DNA of 64,000 nt from Caprimulgus europaeus (GCA_907165065.1 OU015523.1:115160246-115224245); one strand, 5' to 3'. Counted from the first letter of the stretch, positions 36,804 to 50,265 are shown. Notes: a model not told the origin generated them from the letters alone. Numbers and translations: made by a program.

Positions 36804-39657
36804 TCTCAATTATTACTGTTACTATTGTTATCATGACAAGTTCCTTGAGGCAGGAACTTTGTCTAACATGCTGTACAGTGCCCAGAAGGCTTTTAGGTCC
36901 CACTGTGATTACGTACATAACTCACAACATCTATGGTCCTTTGACTTGCTAGCTGCTAACCCTGGGCTCAAACCACTGGAAATATGGTGTCTATTAAAAA
37001 ATGAGCCATCCCAAAGCAGAAATTAAAGCTTTTAAAATGCTCAGAAGCCTCATTTTAAACAGTGAGCATTTTATATAGAAGTCATTAAGAGCTACGCTTT
37101 TAAATAATATTGAGAAGTGAAAGAAAAGAGAGTAGATAATTTAGCATGTGTTGATACAACATAAATTACAGAAAGTGGAAGCCAGCTAATGTGCTAAGGG
37201 AATTACATTGTAAAAATCTGTTTTAGTTATGGATAGTTACAGATCAGTGATGGATATATTAGGCTGGACTCTGCAACTCTTGGGGTGAACTTACCATTTG
37301 TCCAACCAGGCTGTATGTCAGGAGGGTGTTTTAGTACAGCAGAGCCAACGTGGCACTCGGCCCCAGAAGGATCCTGTGCTGCCCAAACGGCTCAGTGAGT
37401 GCAAAAGAAAGCAAAGCCCCGTCTACAGAGAAGAGCAGCATTCATGGCAATTAAATCCCACCACTCACTGACCCCATATCAGCTTATATAAATATTAATA
37501 CTGCTTCAGCATGAAAATATTCAGTCTCTTTCCAAATCTAGGTGCAGATATGACACTTCAGAAACAAATTCCAGAAGCAGAATCACTGCTCTGATGTACT
37601 GACCTACATATACTATTTCTAAACCCACTAATGTATCCTGCCTTAAATACTGCAGCAAATACTATTTTGGGAGTGCCAGGGGTCTGCCTCTGTTTAAACA
37701 GTGCCAGTAAGAGACTAAGTAAGGTGTAACCAAATTTTTCAGACACACCAGCATGATTCTAGAGTAAATTAATTAACATCAATGTGCACAAGAGTGAAAT
37801 TTGGTCTGTTGGCAAGTTAGTTAAAATATCTCTTCAACTAATCTATGTAAGACTGAAGAGAAGCACATTGGGTTTGTCCAGTCCATGTGAAACACTAAAC
37901 AAAGCAATGTAGTGTTTTGCATTAGAATTCATTGTTTTCTTCCAAGCACAGAAAAGTAATAAATCAACGCAGTAAATTACCCCTATGCTGTGCTGTGAAA
38001 TTAACACCCATATACATGAAATAAAAATAAGAATTTACAGGCCTAATAAATCATTATTTTATTAACTCCATCATCTGTTTTATTTACATTCTTCCATGTG
38101 CCTCTCACCCCAAAATAACTCACTTGGCTTGGGGCAGCTTTGGCACTCCCATGGGCTCGGCTGGGAGCTGGGCAGTCCAGCCGCACCACCAGCAGCTCTG
38201 CCTTCCTCCTCCTCCTCCATCTCACACCACCCACCAAGGAGCAAAGCCCTGTGACCCCATTCTCTGCCAAAGCTCGAGCCCCCCCCCAGCACATAAGTCA
38301 AAGAGGGAAACCCTGACTTCTTCAGTAGCCACAGGAAGGTTTGGGCTGACCTGGGGTTCTGGAGGTGCCCAGGAATGCTTCCATTGATGCTGGGTGCATG
38401 ATGTGGCTGGGAAACCAATGCATAGGGAGATGCTTTTCCCTGTGGTCATGTAGCCTGATGAGTCACTTGAGCTATTTGAAAAAACTGTTACCCACCCTCT
38501 TCACAAAACTGCATCTTACAATACCTCCTGCCCACTGAAAATAAAGAAAAATCTCAATTTGCCCTCTTGGACCTGCCAAGCTTAGGCAGAAGTCTCCACC
38601 AGTTTGCAGAACAAGACTGCCCTATTCTCAGGCGTGGATGATTTATTGTTTCACACATACTCATGTGCTACATTATTCACTTATACCTATGAATACCAGC
38701 TCACGAGATAAAAGTGCAGGATGAGGCACAAACTGGTGCTTGGCTGTATTTTAGAAAAATAATCAAGGTGAGAAGACAAAGATCTCCATGGGAGGTGGCC
38801 CACGCTGCCTTTCCATACCCAGCCAGCTGCACTAGACAGCTGCTCCTCTCCTCCTCCCCCAGAGCATCCATATAAACCCCAAGCCGGAGCCTGCAGGGAA
38901 GCCCCCACAGCAGAGCCAGCCCCCAGCAAGAGTGTGGGGCTGCCCAGGGTGACTTTAGCGTCAAAGTCTTGCTCTCAGTAGCTTTTTAGCAGCTCTTGGC
39001 TCCTGCAGGAACAATTCTTCCTCTCTCCAAAACCTACAGAGCAAATTGCAGGTGATAATCCTGAAAGGTCTGAAGATTGCATTCAAACAGATCCAAATGC
39101 ATGTGATGTATCTGCAGTTTGACAGTACCTAAAATAGCCACCCAGAGCTGTGCCAGTCTATAAAAACATAGGAAGTGACAAGTTGTCTGCTAAAAGGTTT
39201 CTTCTACCTACAGACATGGCATACAAGGAGCACTGCTGGTTCCCCTATCCAGATAATCAATTAAGATTGTAAGACTTGGCTGCAGTTATTGTCCTGTGTC
39301 AGAACTGGGAACAAAACCTGGACTCCTGATGTCCCTACCTGGTACCCTGATCAGATGTCAACACATGTCGTGGTACATGTGCCTCCAGAAATCTCCATGA
39401 CCTGCATGAGCTATAAAAAGGCTGAAGGCAAGCTCCAGAAGAAGGCAAACCCAGTCATTGCTGAGCTCCAGCGATCACTGAGGAGCACGAGACTGTGCGA
39501 AGGCAGAGAGGGACATGCCACGAACAGGGTGCAGCAACACTCCATGCTCGCAAGAATCATCTAAGAAGAAGGGATTACCCATCTCATCTAGGCTGCACTG
39601 CACCCATCAGTGCTGCAGATCCCCACAGCATCTGCAGCCAGGGCAGAAATGTCTGAA

Positions 39658-39690
39658 ACACACACACCCACCCACCCACCAGACACACGC
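39658..39690. repeat. CACA/CACC simple repeat
   Basis: AACACACACACCCACCCACC followed by CAGACACACGCC; a short dinucleotide/tetranucleotide microsatellite. Confidence 0.85.
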
Positions 39691-42638
39691 CGTAAGCTGT
39701 GACATGCCCCATGCACCCTGCACTTTGTCACACACCCAACTTTGTCAATACAAAGCACTGAGTCCTAAAAACAATAAAGAGGGCACAGGAAGCCAAGGCC
39801 AGTAATGTCTTATTCTCCACAACAGTGGGAGATTTCTTGCTGCAATACAGCCAGGTCACCTAAGGAAGCGATCTGTGAACCATGATACATGCTGCTTTGC
39901 AGCGGAGGAATTCCATTCCTCTCCCCCAACGGTTTTCCTGAGCATCCGAATAATCTACGCTTAGGGGATACTCATTTCTGACAGCAAATCCAGCGAGAGG
40001 TTTAACCCTGAGCACATTAGCAAAGCCCAATCAGCCAGGCATTGAAGTAACTTCTTAGCACCCCAAGAGCACCCGTATGCTCCAGCCAACTCCACATCTC
40101 TAGTCGAGGCCAACTTCTGCTGCTTCCCACGGAAGGATGTAAAAAAAGTAGGATGCTGCCTCCGTGTTGCCTCTCAGCACCTGATTAGTCACAGGAGAGA
40201 GATGTCAGTTTGCTGGCACTATTTAAACTTCCCAAGTGACACAGAAAATAAAAGATTCCCTTTCTCACAAATGACTGCTCTCCCCTGATGGCAGGAGCAC
40301 TCCTGCTCAACCCACGTACGCGGCAATCGACGCACATTTGAGATCACGTTAAACCTTTTCATCTTGATGATACAGCACGCTGTCGCACATAGAGCTGCTG
40401 TGCAAAGTTCTACGTGAGTTATTGCTGCGCTGAATCCCAGCGAGCACACGGGGCTGGCACGCTACAAACCTCTTCTGCGTGTGTGGAAGTCGCCTGTATA
40501 AAACAACTGGGTGGAACTTGCTGTCTTAGAGCAACTAGTGCACTGCAGGGAGATGGCTGAAAGGAGCCTGGTCAGAGACCACAGGGGCAATGGCCAGGAA
40601 AACCCATTACACTTTTATTCCTTGGACATCAGCATCCCGTTAGGAGAAAGTGTCCTGAAGCTGAGTCTGGGCAGGAAGAGCTGACCATGGGTTGATCCTT
40701 CCCAAGGGACGACGAAATCAAAACAACAAACCTCCCTTTTGGGCCAAGGCACCTCTGTGCACACACACTGCATCATCCCCACCATTTTCAAAGGCAAAAA
40801 GAAATTAAAAGAAGCCTCCTTGTCCAGCTCTCACTGCTCTGCACTTGGCATTGAGGTGGATGGAAGGGGATGGTTTATCCCCCCCCATTGACTAACCCCA
40901 GCCAGCCAGCAGCCAGGATGCTCATCGAACACAACTGAGGCCCTTCAGGGGTTGCCCAAGCAGCAACATTACTCATCCTGAAGCCTTTAAATTCTCAGAC
41001 AGCAATTTCCTCAGCGCAAAATGAACTGTCTTCAGCATTAACTGTGAGAATGAAGATCTCCTTGTTAGGGAAAAGTATCCCTGCCCACAGTTTTGGTGGG
41101 AAGAAGACTCACCCCACGGCGTGTGGTACCAGGTTAGGGTGCTGCGGGGCTGCAGCATGCCCGGATCTGGCCCTGGGCACGGGCTCATCCTGGCCATGTG
41201 TGGATGAGCGGAGCTGTGCCGAGCAGGTTGTTCTGCAGGAGGAGCTGATGGGAGGGAAGCACAAGCATTAAACACTGCAGAGTCCTAACTGCTACTTTGC
41301 CCAGATGGGATTTATGGGGTGGGGAGGGGGAGAAAGGATGCAGATGGAAGAGCCATCTTCGGCCATTTCAAGTGTTAAAAATAAGTGAGATATGTGCCTT
41401 AGGGCTCAGCAGATTGAACACAGTGATTATACATGCTTCATGATTCTTCACCTGGGCTTATGCCTGAAAAGATCCTGACCCCTTCTTATGCTACACATTG
41501 CAATAGGATTGCCCAGCCAAATGTTGAAAACCTATTTAGAAAGTGTCATTTTCCTACACCAAATTAAAACTGTTCCCTCTCAGGTCTATTCCTTCTGGTT
41601 TTCTAGCTGTTTAGAAATTTTCAACAGACAAAAATAAACTTAAAAAAAAAATTCAAAACCCCAGAACAAAACAAGTTTTACAACCAGCATGAGAGCTGTG
41701 TGAATCTTCTGAACTACTTTGATAAAGATCAGCCTATTGCTGCAAGAGAGCCCCCCAACTCTCTAGCTCCAGACCAAGCTGGAGGGTCCCCACCAGCCAG
41801 AAAATGAACCAAGGACGGCCAGGTACACACCCGAGTGATGACCACGTGTGGTCAAGGACAGGGAGGCACCCAGCAGAGCATCCATGACCTCAGGCTATGT
41901 CTCCTGGGGCCATTTCCTCATCAAACAGGCATCAGGGACATCTCCTTCAGCAAAGGCACTGGGGGCACAGAGATGCGTGGAGCCAGTCTGCAAGGGCACA
42001 ATGCTCCACTGCCAGCCAACAGCAGCACTTCAGCTTAAAACAACCACCATATCTGTGACACTGCACCCCCAGGCTACATCCCCAGCTGTTACAAATCAAT
42101 GCAAACACACATTTTTTTTTAAAGGCCAGAGGGAGTTTTAGATCATATAAATTGTCTTTTTTGTGTAAAACAAGCTCTAGAATTACATCCAGCTACTGTA
42201 ATGTAGAGCCTAATAACATGTGCTGGATAAGTGTCATGCCACTCACTTCAGTGGTGACATGCTGGCTTACAAAGGACATAACACCACTCTGTAAATTGCA
42301 ACAGCTTGATCTGCTTCCTCGCATTGCTCTGCAGACCCAGTGTAGCAACGTCTCATCCTTATACACACAGGGAAGAGGCAGCAGCCAGAAACTATTCGAT
42401 GACCTACAGAAGAGCAATCACTGCCACAGCACATCTGCAGCAGGTCATCTGCCAGTGTGCTCGTGTACCAATGACAAAGAGGACGCTTTAGACACATACA
42501 AGACACTTCAGACACATAACTAACCAGAAAATAGAGGTTTGGAAAGCAACGCAACACCAGCGGATCCTGAAGGGCAGCAAGCTGATAAATATTTAAATGG
42601 CATTTTCCCACCACTGTAAGGCAGCAGGATTTCGTTAC

Positions 42639-42953
42639 CTGTTTTGGGATTGATGACAAAGAAGTTCTGGGGATTTCCACTTGTAATCCGGTAAGTCAGT
42701 TTTTCATTGGTGCTGGAGTCAGGGTCCTGGGCTTGGATCTGAATGACAGATACATCCTTCGGGGAGTTTTCCATGACAGCTGGGTAATAGATAGGTTCAG
42801 AGGTGAGAGGGGCATTGTCATTCACATCCTCCACTTCAATGTAGACTTCTATGGTAGTGTAGAGTGGGACGACACCATGATCCGTCGCATACACTGTCAA
42901 CCAGTAGGATCTGGTCGTCTCCCGGTCAAGGATATCTGCTGTGTAGATAACTC
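42639..42953 (-). CDS. FAT3: FAT3-like protocadherin, one internal coding exon (cadherin repeats)
   Basis: This is an internal exon of a giant FAT-family atypical cadherin, a single-pass membrane adhesion protein involved in planar polarity and neuronal morphogenesis. The minus strand reads through 104 whole codons plus a split glycine codon at each end. The acceptor is a pyrimidine-rich tract ending TCTGCAG just above 42953, and the donor is CAG|GTAACG just below 42639; both junctions are phase 1, so the exon is symmetric. Visible motifs are LDRE (residues 8-11), YWLTVYATD (16-24), the calcium-binding linker DVNDNAP (42-48), [10 protein letters not shown] (60-69) and the DPDSS block (77-81) of the next repeat, so the exon carries the end of one cadherin domain and the start of the next. 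From memory, FAT1 has different residues here ([34 protein letters not shown]), while FAT3 has the [11 protein letters not shown] and [14 protein letters not shown] forms seen here. Exon size and phase match the exon after the giant second exon of FAT genes. Reading frame is intact. FAT1 or FAT2 is the alternative, less likely. Confidence 0.9.
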
Positions 42954-45900
42954 CTGCAGAAAAGAGCAAGCAGAGGATCTCAGGAATAAGATCAATGAAA
43001 CGTCACATCTATTCTGATTTGGCTGTACTACAGAAATGTACTCAGCATGTAACAAATGCTCCACCCTTAGAAAAATCAAAGTTGTATGTAAAACAAAACC
43101 AGACACTTGAACTCAGGCATTGTTTCCTGAGTCCTGCTCAACATCTCAATCCTTTGTCCCAAGAAATTCTGGGGGGGAAGAAAAAATGTCTCTTTATAAG
43201 TGTCTTAATGTCATAGCCAATTCTTCGCTGGGACTGCAGCTGGCAGAGTTACAGAAGAAATGCCATCATTTTCTGCTGGTAATGTGAGCTTGTATAAACC
43301 TTGGTGGAGGGGGCTATCACCATTGACAATGAATTGCACAAGGGAAGACGGCTTCTCTTTTCAACTCCTGCACTTCTCTTTTCAACTCCTGCCAGTGCCC
43401 TTGATGAAGAAAACCTAGGGGACAGCTTGACATAAATCCATTCAAATTCAGAAAATAGACAGTACATTTAATAACGAGATAACTCATTGCACAATGCCAA
43501 TCCCGGGTAACAAGCAGTCAAAAGCTCACACCACACAAGCTCTTAGACAACTACTTATTCTCTTTTATTACAGAGGAAGGAACGGTTTTCCTCTCTGTCT
43601 ACTGGTGTAAAAAAACATCAGCTGGTTTCCTATCTGATCCTTAGAAACCACAAGAGCAAGTGTGTTTGTATACAATACAGTCGCAGAGAGGAATGTCACC
43701 CACCACTCCACTGAAGTATCACCCCCATGCCCACACAGTTCCTGCCATGAAGGACTTCCATGCACCTCATTTCTGCCTATTGTGATTTAGAAATCCATTC
43801 TGGTCCTGAAATGAACATCAAACCAGGATGACAACAGGTAAAAACGGATATAGGGCCCTTAAACCAGAAACGCCTCTGAGCACTGGAAGAGCTGCTCATA
43901 TTTGTGTAGTCCAAACCTTCACTGACTTGAGCACTGACCACAAATGCACAGAGGATCAAATGCACCAGTACCACACACACAACCACACCAGCATCAAAAT
44001 AAGCAAATGCATTTTCCCACCACTTCTGCAAGACACGAAAAACATTTTCCTTTCCTAACACAGCATTATTAAATCTGCGGTGACACATTAATACAGTGTA
44101 TCTCCAACTTGAGATGATCTACTAAAAAGGACAGTGTGCAAACCATCAAGTCATGTCATTAATAGATGGAAACTGGTGCAGAAGTTGTGGTGCAAGGGAA
44201 CACAAGAAAACCGAATTTAGTCTCAGATATGCTTGATGCTACTTAGAACAATATTATCAGTTAATCACTGAGGAAAGTAAGATCAGCACTAATAAGGGGT
44301 GCACAAGTTTTTTTGGCTTTTGGGGTTTTTTAAGTATCTGATTGCACAGAAAGTTTCTATGACAGCCTGAAGTCTTAGAAAAGCTTTAAAGACATTGGAA
44401 TAGGCAGAGAGGTGTTTCATGCAGACTTTAGGCACAGCTAAGGAATGCGCAGGCTCCGTGCTCAGCCACTCTGCAGAATATGGGCTGCCAAGAAAGGATC
44501 CTCCTTGCCAGTCCTACTGGGAATCCTTCTTAATGGGGTAGGTAAAGTTCAGATGTAATTTATTGGCATTATTCCTCAGCCTCAATCTTACAAGTTATGC
44601 ATCAAATCTGGCTTTTTAGATTGTACCAGCAATTAATCCCTTTATGACACTGGATTCAGACCAGACCTTTGGTTTAAAAGTTAATTGGCAAGTCTATTCC
44701 ATTTTTTGAAGAGCAGTCATGAAAATGATGGCCCTGTGCTTCTGAGACCTCAGCAGAAGGGATGGATTTGATGGCCTGATAGAGCTGATATCTAATGACA
44801 TGAATAGGCCTGGAGCAAACTTCCTTGGATATTTCACAGCAGAACACATCCTATACTGAAATTTACTGGCAAACACAATAAATGGTCTTTGTGAGGGGCA
44901 GCAACAAGAGGTGAATGATGTAACTTGTGTCCTAAGGGACTACCACCCCCAGTGTAAGACAGAGAATCCCACCAAGTGAGAAGGGATGCTGCTGTCCCCA
45001 GGGAGTCAGTTCCTGGCTCCTGACATCTCCCACCCAGTTCTGCTCTGGGCAGGAAGCAGCATAGAACCCACCACACAGTTACAGAGATGCCTGAGCTACT
45101 TGTACATGTCTTATAGGACACATCTTTTTAAATAAAATTTTCTAAAGATTTTTTTTCAAGTTTGAGATTTTTTTAATTATGTTTTTAATGCTAGTTTGAA
45201 ATAGGTGCTTCCCTACAATTTGATCAACCATAAAGAGAGGAAGAGGACAGGAGCAGTGCCAGTTCTAGCCATGTGGGCTGAGGTCTTTTTCTAGTAACAT
45301 CAGGTCCATGTTCTTCTTGCTCAGATACATTATTCATCCAACAAAGGTGAGCAACACAGCACTGGAGGACAAAGGCAGAGTGTATTCTAAATATTCTTGT
45401 CGGCAGCAGCCCATGCTATGTAATGACTTTCTGTAGAAACATGGGTGAAATATGTAGTGAACTGTGATGAAAATGCCTAGAAGTCCAGAAGAGAAATTAC
45501 ATTGTAGGGATGAGAAGAGCCCATAATAAATGACACCCCATGGAAATAAATAAATAAAATAAAATCCGCCTGGGCAAGGATGAAGCAAAAAAAGATGAAC
45601 ATGAGTGCTGCTGAAGGTGTTGATTTATTCAGAAGACAAGAAGAATTATTTTAGATCTTTAAACAAAATTTGAAATAAGTAGGGTTTTCCCCCAGTGAGA
45701 GCACAGAAGGTTTTAGCAGATTAACCTCTGCTTATAAAGTTGAATTTCACCAATACTGAGCTGATAATAAATCTATCTTCTGAGTCATTCCTTCATTTTA
45801 TGACTCCTGGCATCAGTTACTTTCCATTTCTGCGTTTCAGGCAGAAAGGATCATTGAACAAGTGTTAGCAACTGCCAATGGGTCTGCTACACTGGTTCTT

Positions 45901-47799
45901 CTTTTTACTTTTGATTTATTAAAAGGTCCCAGATATTAATTAATTCCTTTTCCTCAATACATCTTGTCATTTCACCTGTCACCAACACACAGTAGCTTGA
46001 TAAATAATAAGAAGGTCTTTGTTCGCTGTCAGGTTTTCCATGTGGAAACCCTCCCGTTGCCCTGGGAACACCTTCTACCGCACTCTCAAATGTCCTGCAC
46101 AACATGCTTCCTCGCTGTCTACCCAAATACGAGCCTGAAGTTAGTACCCACAAGAACATACATGCTGTCTGAATATTTAACCAATCTCTCTGCGTAGATA
46201 TGGGTGACACCTTCCAGATGGATGTCAAACTTCATATGAGGTGTTAACTCTGAAGACTAATAATGACACCTGATTATCAGCACTGCTTCTTCATTACTAT
46301 GGCATGAAAGCAAAAAGGCTGATAGAACTGGCATCACGAGCCACAAGATATTTCCTGGGGCAGTCAATAGATGGGTGCTCACTCACTTTAGCTTAGTGAA
46401 AGTATGGGAAAGGCCAAGAATATCCCTGTATAAGACCACAACAAATTCAGAAAAGACCTCACTTACTTCAAAGCTTATAGATACGAACAGATATTAAAGA
46501 AAGACATAACTTTTTTTGCAGGGCCAGGAGAGTAGAGGGGAGGAGAGGCCTTTGGGAGCAGCTCTAAGACTTTTCTTGGACAGCTTTTGTGGTGCACTTT
46601 TCCCAGCTGCCTGCTAATTAGAAGAGAAACATGAACAAGGTAACGACACCTGAGCAAAACAAATCAAGAAGTAAGAAGAAACACCAGCAGAGATCTTTAA
46701 AATTTCAAAGTAATTTAAAAAGAAAAAGTTCCAAGATTTTGCAGACGCATTCCTGAACAAGACAGAAAAACAGATGTTCCTGTCCACTGGGACACTACGC
46801 CATGGAGGCACTACTGCACTTCTACGCGAGGATGCTGACATCCAACCGAGCAGCCTGCAAGCCAGCTCTTTGTGTTGCTTTTGGCCAGATTTTGCAGTGT
46901 CCCTGAAGAACTGAAGCCAGCACTTTCTCGGGCCCAGGGCAGCCTCAGAAATAAAGCTAGCCATCAATCCAAAAAGCAGTGCCACCGATACGCTTGCCAC
47001 TGCATTCCTCCAAGTACATTTGCCCTCTGTGATTTGCCAAGCACCACGTGCACTACGAACACTGTAAGTGAAAAATAACAACAGAGTGCATTAATCTCTG
47101 ATTAAAATCCTGGGCACATTTATATGTAAATTAAGTGCAGCCCTTGGGCTCGGCAATGTGCCAGCAATGCAAAGGTTGTGTGCTTGTTTCTCTTAAAGGC
47201 TTGTTTTCCCTCTTTCCCTGGGAAAATAATAGGATAATGTTTCCTGTATGGCTCCTGCAAGTGGCACACAGTGAGACTCTGCATTATGATGGGAGAAGGA
47301 AAAAAAAAATTAAAAATGGAGTGTGAAGCGGCTATTAAAGTGGACAAAGAATTGGCAAACTGCATTTCAGCCCTGCCTACTTTGCTCCTCCCACTGATTT
47401 GCTGCACATCTTTCAGAACCACTTCAAATTACACGGTCCACTCAAAAATTATCTGAAAGTTATGTATTTACTATAGTCTTGAGAAACCTGAGAGGTTTTT
47501 AAAACAAAAAGGGATTAGAGAAAAGCATTATTTCTTTCCTCACCTCTTTTTTACCCCCTGTTTGTTTACCTTACATGTTTGACAGTACTTTGTGTATAGG
47601 TCGAGTGATGAATGGACCTGCCACAGCTCGGCAAGGGAGTGTTTACTGGCGCTGTCAGCCTGGGTGTTTACATAGGTGCCCATCGCCATGGATATCTGCT
47701 TTGCACATACGTTCCTCCTAAAAGTCAGATCATCCTTCATGAATGCTCTCAATAGTGCAAACATTGAAAGGAGTTCAATTCTGGTTTGGTTTTTTTCAA
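42954..47799. other. Intronic sequence upstream of the exon
   Basis: No recognised transposon or second exon. A 155-codon minus-strand open frame at 46614-47081 shows no domain or signal that I recognise and no splice context tying it to FAT3. Confidence 0.5.
43352..43393. repeat. 21-bp tandem duplication, two copies
   Basis: CTTCTCTTTTCAACTCCTGC occurs at 43352-43371 and again from 43373, a two-copy head-to-tail tandem of 21 bp differing at one base. The near identity implies a recent duplication, about 400 bp upstream (in gene direction) of the cadherin exon. Confidence 0.95.
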
Positions 47800-47945
47800 G
47801 ACAAGATTAAAAGACAACTTGGTGGTCTGTAAGAAGCTGGTCAAAGAAAAGACAGAGAGTAACGAGGCTCTTTAATCTAGCTGAGAAAAGCAAATTGAGG
47901 TCTGATGGCTGGGAGTAGATGGCAGAAAAAGGAAAGTGCAAATAC
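47800..47945 (+). mobile_element. Possible old CR1/L3-like LINE fragment
   Basis: GAGGCTCTTTAATCTAGCTG followed by GGTCTGATGGCTGGGAGTAG and ATGGCAGAAAAAGG lines up with the same old LINE ORF2 region seen at 26653 and 54443 (CTCTTTAATCTAGCA, ATGGCTGGAA). Divergence is high and both ends are unclear. Confidence 0.4.
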
Positions 47946-50189
47946 TCAACGTGGAGGACTCCTGGCTGGAGCAACTGCTTGCTAGGGATGAACCAGAATC
48001 TTCCATCATTTGTCATCTTGGTACTGGGACAAGACAAATACAATCTATTCTTCTACCAAAGGTATTGGCCTAGATGCAGAAAATAACATAGCACGTGATT
48101 TTGCTGAGTGACTCAGTAGCCTGTGTTATGGAGGTTGCCAGTGTACGCAGTCCTACTCTCACAGTTTCAGCTAATGGTGAACAAAGTGTGGGGAAGTTCC
48201 TGCACAGACAGAGAGAGGACTGACTTGGAAGTATCTGCTACTCTTCCAAAAACTTCTATCACGCTGAAATACTACAGAAAATCTCTTCATTATCTCCTTT
48301 TCAAAATACTGTAATGGTCTTGCTAGTGGACATCGTGCTTAGTACCATCAGCTCAATCATTCAGTTGAGAAGAGCCTTAATTATAAGATGTTGCTTGTTC
48401 TTCTCATCCTTTTTCAGGAATACAAGCTAATTGTTCAAATCTGCATCTCAGACTGGGAAATTAGAAAAAGGCAGATAAGGAGAACAGGCCACTTATTCCC
48501 GGACCCTGAACCAGGAGGGGCCATAGAGGAGGTCAGGAGTGGGAGGCAGCAAAGGCAGAGCCTGTCCTCAGTACAAGCTGCAGCACAGGATGGAGGTGAC
48601 ACTAGAGCAGCACACTCCCAGATGTTCCCAGCTGCCAGAGTGCAGCATGCCCCTTCTCACCCAAAGCCAGCTCCTCACTACTGAAAATGCGAGGTTTCAA
48701 GTAACTATAAAAATGTATAATCTTTAAGGTGACTGAAGGACTAAGGGTGATGGAAGCACCTTCCTGACTCCAGCCCCCAGGGCACCTGGAAACTCACTCT
48801 CAGTATGTGCAAGGGCCACGTCAGCTTCCACCATAAAAAAGTGCTACAAAAATGCATTTCCAGAGCCCTAAGTCTGCTTCTCCCTCTTCCAGCTTCAAAA
48901 CAAAGGGGCTCAGTGCAAAACAGCTACAAAGCAGAAGCTGGTTTGTCCCCAGATTAAAACGACAGGAATGAGGCAGAGTTGGGAATGCCTACTGACAGCA
49001 AAGTACTCAGGGCTCTGTTTCATCCTTCGAATTCAAAGGAAGAAAAGGAAAAAATCACTGATTCTGAAATACTACTAATTATTCATGACCCTCATCAAAG
49101 ACTCTGCAGGTCTCATGGCAGTAAACACAACACCTTGCTTGTCACTGAGCCGACAGCCAAAGGTCCTCGCTTTTGCATTGCCTTGCTGGGAAGAAAGTAA
49201 TAAATAAATACAGCTTTAGGAGAAAACTGTTGAATAATGACTTTTTTTTTTTTCCAAAACTTGTCAGTCTAAAATACAGAGGGGAAAAGACAGTTTACAC
49301 ACACCTCATCTGTCCTCACTGAGATGAAAGCTTTACACCCACCTACCCTGCTCCTGCTCCCAAGCTCCGGCCGGATCCTGCCCCCACACGTCGATGCACA
49401 GGGGGGCCATGCAAAGATTTGTGAGTGTAAACGCAAATGTCGGCGCTAATCTGGATTCCTTGCATTGGGCAAAGGCATGATTTTTGAAGGACACGTAGCA
49501 GAGAGCTATCATAGGCATGAAAAGTGTAAAAATACTGCAAACCCATTATTCATCAAACCAACAAACGTAAAATCAACCAAAATGGCATGATTTGTAGACA
49601 GAAATTTCACACCCAGTTAAGGAAGAAAATTTATGATTTCAAGAAAGCTAACACTAGGCCTAACCCATGTATTTTTTTATTTAGGTCCTTCACATAGAAT
49701 GGCTCTGGTGTACATGAAAGCAGAGTGCATACCTCTTTTAGGAGATATTTATTTCGCTATTTCCATTAAGGGTAAACTGTAAATACAACCCACAGGATTA
49801 AAAAGTTTTAGCGTAACACAGACGTGAACCTAAACACCGATGCCAGACCAATTCAGCACACTGGGGCCACCGAAGCCAGTGGGAATCAGAATAAAACACA
49901 CATTATATTCACCCCTTTTTAAGTCTCCTCAAGCCATGAATCACCAGTGCCAGTTGTGAATGTGGATGGCGGTATCACATCAGCCACAAACTCAACTGGA
50001 GCATGAAGGAGACCTATTGCTCATCCCCCCCACCGCTCGCAGCCAGCAGCTTTGAAAATCAGGCTCCTTACTCTGGTGATTAAACGCTATTTCAGTGCCT
50101 TCATTTAAGCTCCCCCATTGTGCAAAGTGTGGCCTCCCGTTTTTATTTTATGGCACAAATTTTCTAGGCTTTAATGCATATTAAAATGC
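47946..50189. other. Intronic sequence without recognised gene
   Basis: Unique-looking, with a T run near 49241-49253 and no recognised coding segment. Confidence 0.5.
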
Positions 50190-50265
50190 AAACCCAGCTT
50201 CTATTGAAGCAAATGGAGATATTCCCATTGACTTGAATGGAGATTAGATCATGCCCAGGAATTAA
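50190..50265. repeat. Possible ancient amniote repeat (CCCATTGACTTGAATGG motif)
   Basis: CTATTGAAGCAAATGGAGAT followed by TTCCCATTGACTTGAATGGA and GATCATGCCCAGG contains the inverted pair TTGAAGCAAATGG / CCCATTGACTTGAA. This arrangement recurs in an old interspersed repeat of amniotes known to me only by its motif. The fragment at 27525 shares the CCCATTGACTT core. Confidence 0.4.

Larger units (their letters stand above)
1..42638 (-). other. FAT3: FAT3 intron downstream of the cadherin exon (partial)
   Basis: Below the donor at 42638 the minus strand has no further cadherin-like coding segment, so this stretch of at least 42.6 kb is read as the following intron. The next exon, expected to start with a split glycine followed by a sequence like LITTTSRKLDREQ in FAT proteins, was not found in the window. 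The intron holds two solo LTRs, five CR1 3' fragments, older LINE pieces and several simple repeats. Confidence 0.7.
34334..42638. other. Intronic sequence without recognised gene
   Basis: No coding sequence or transposon recognised. Simple tracts occur at 34571-34595 (TTTTG units), 34975-35013 (CAAA/CCCCAAA units), 36749-36803 (GTT-rich) and 39658-39690 (CACC units). GC-richer patches at 38080-38300, 38770-38950 and 40850-41280 give overlapping short frames on both strands. A C run of nine lies near 38281-38289. Confidence 0.55.

Noticed and set aside
38080-38300. Possible coding exon in a GC-rich patch
   Set aside because: Several frames on both strands are open simultaneously, without cadherin motifs or a convincing paired acceptor and donor.
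46614-47081. 155-codon minus-strand open frame in FAT3 orientation
   Set aside because: No cadherin motifs such as LDRE or DxNDNAP, and no known family; overlapping plus-strand frames of similar quality. Treated as chance.
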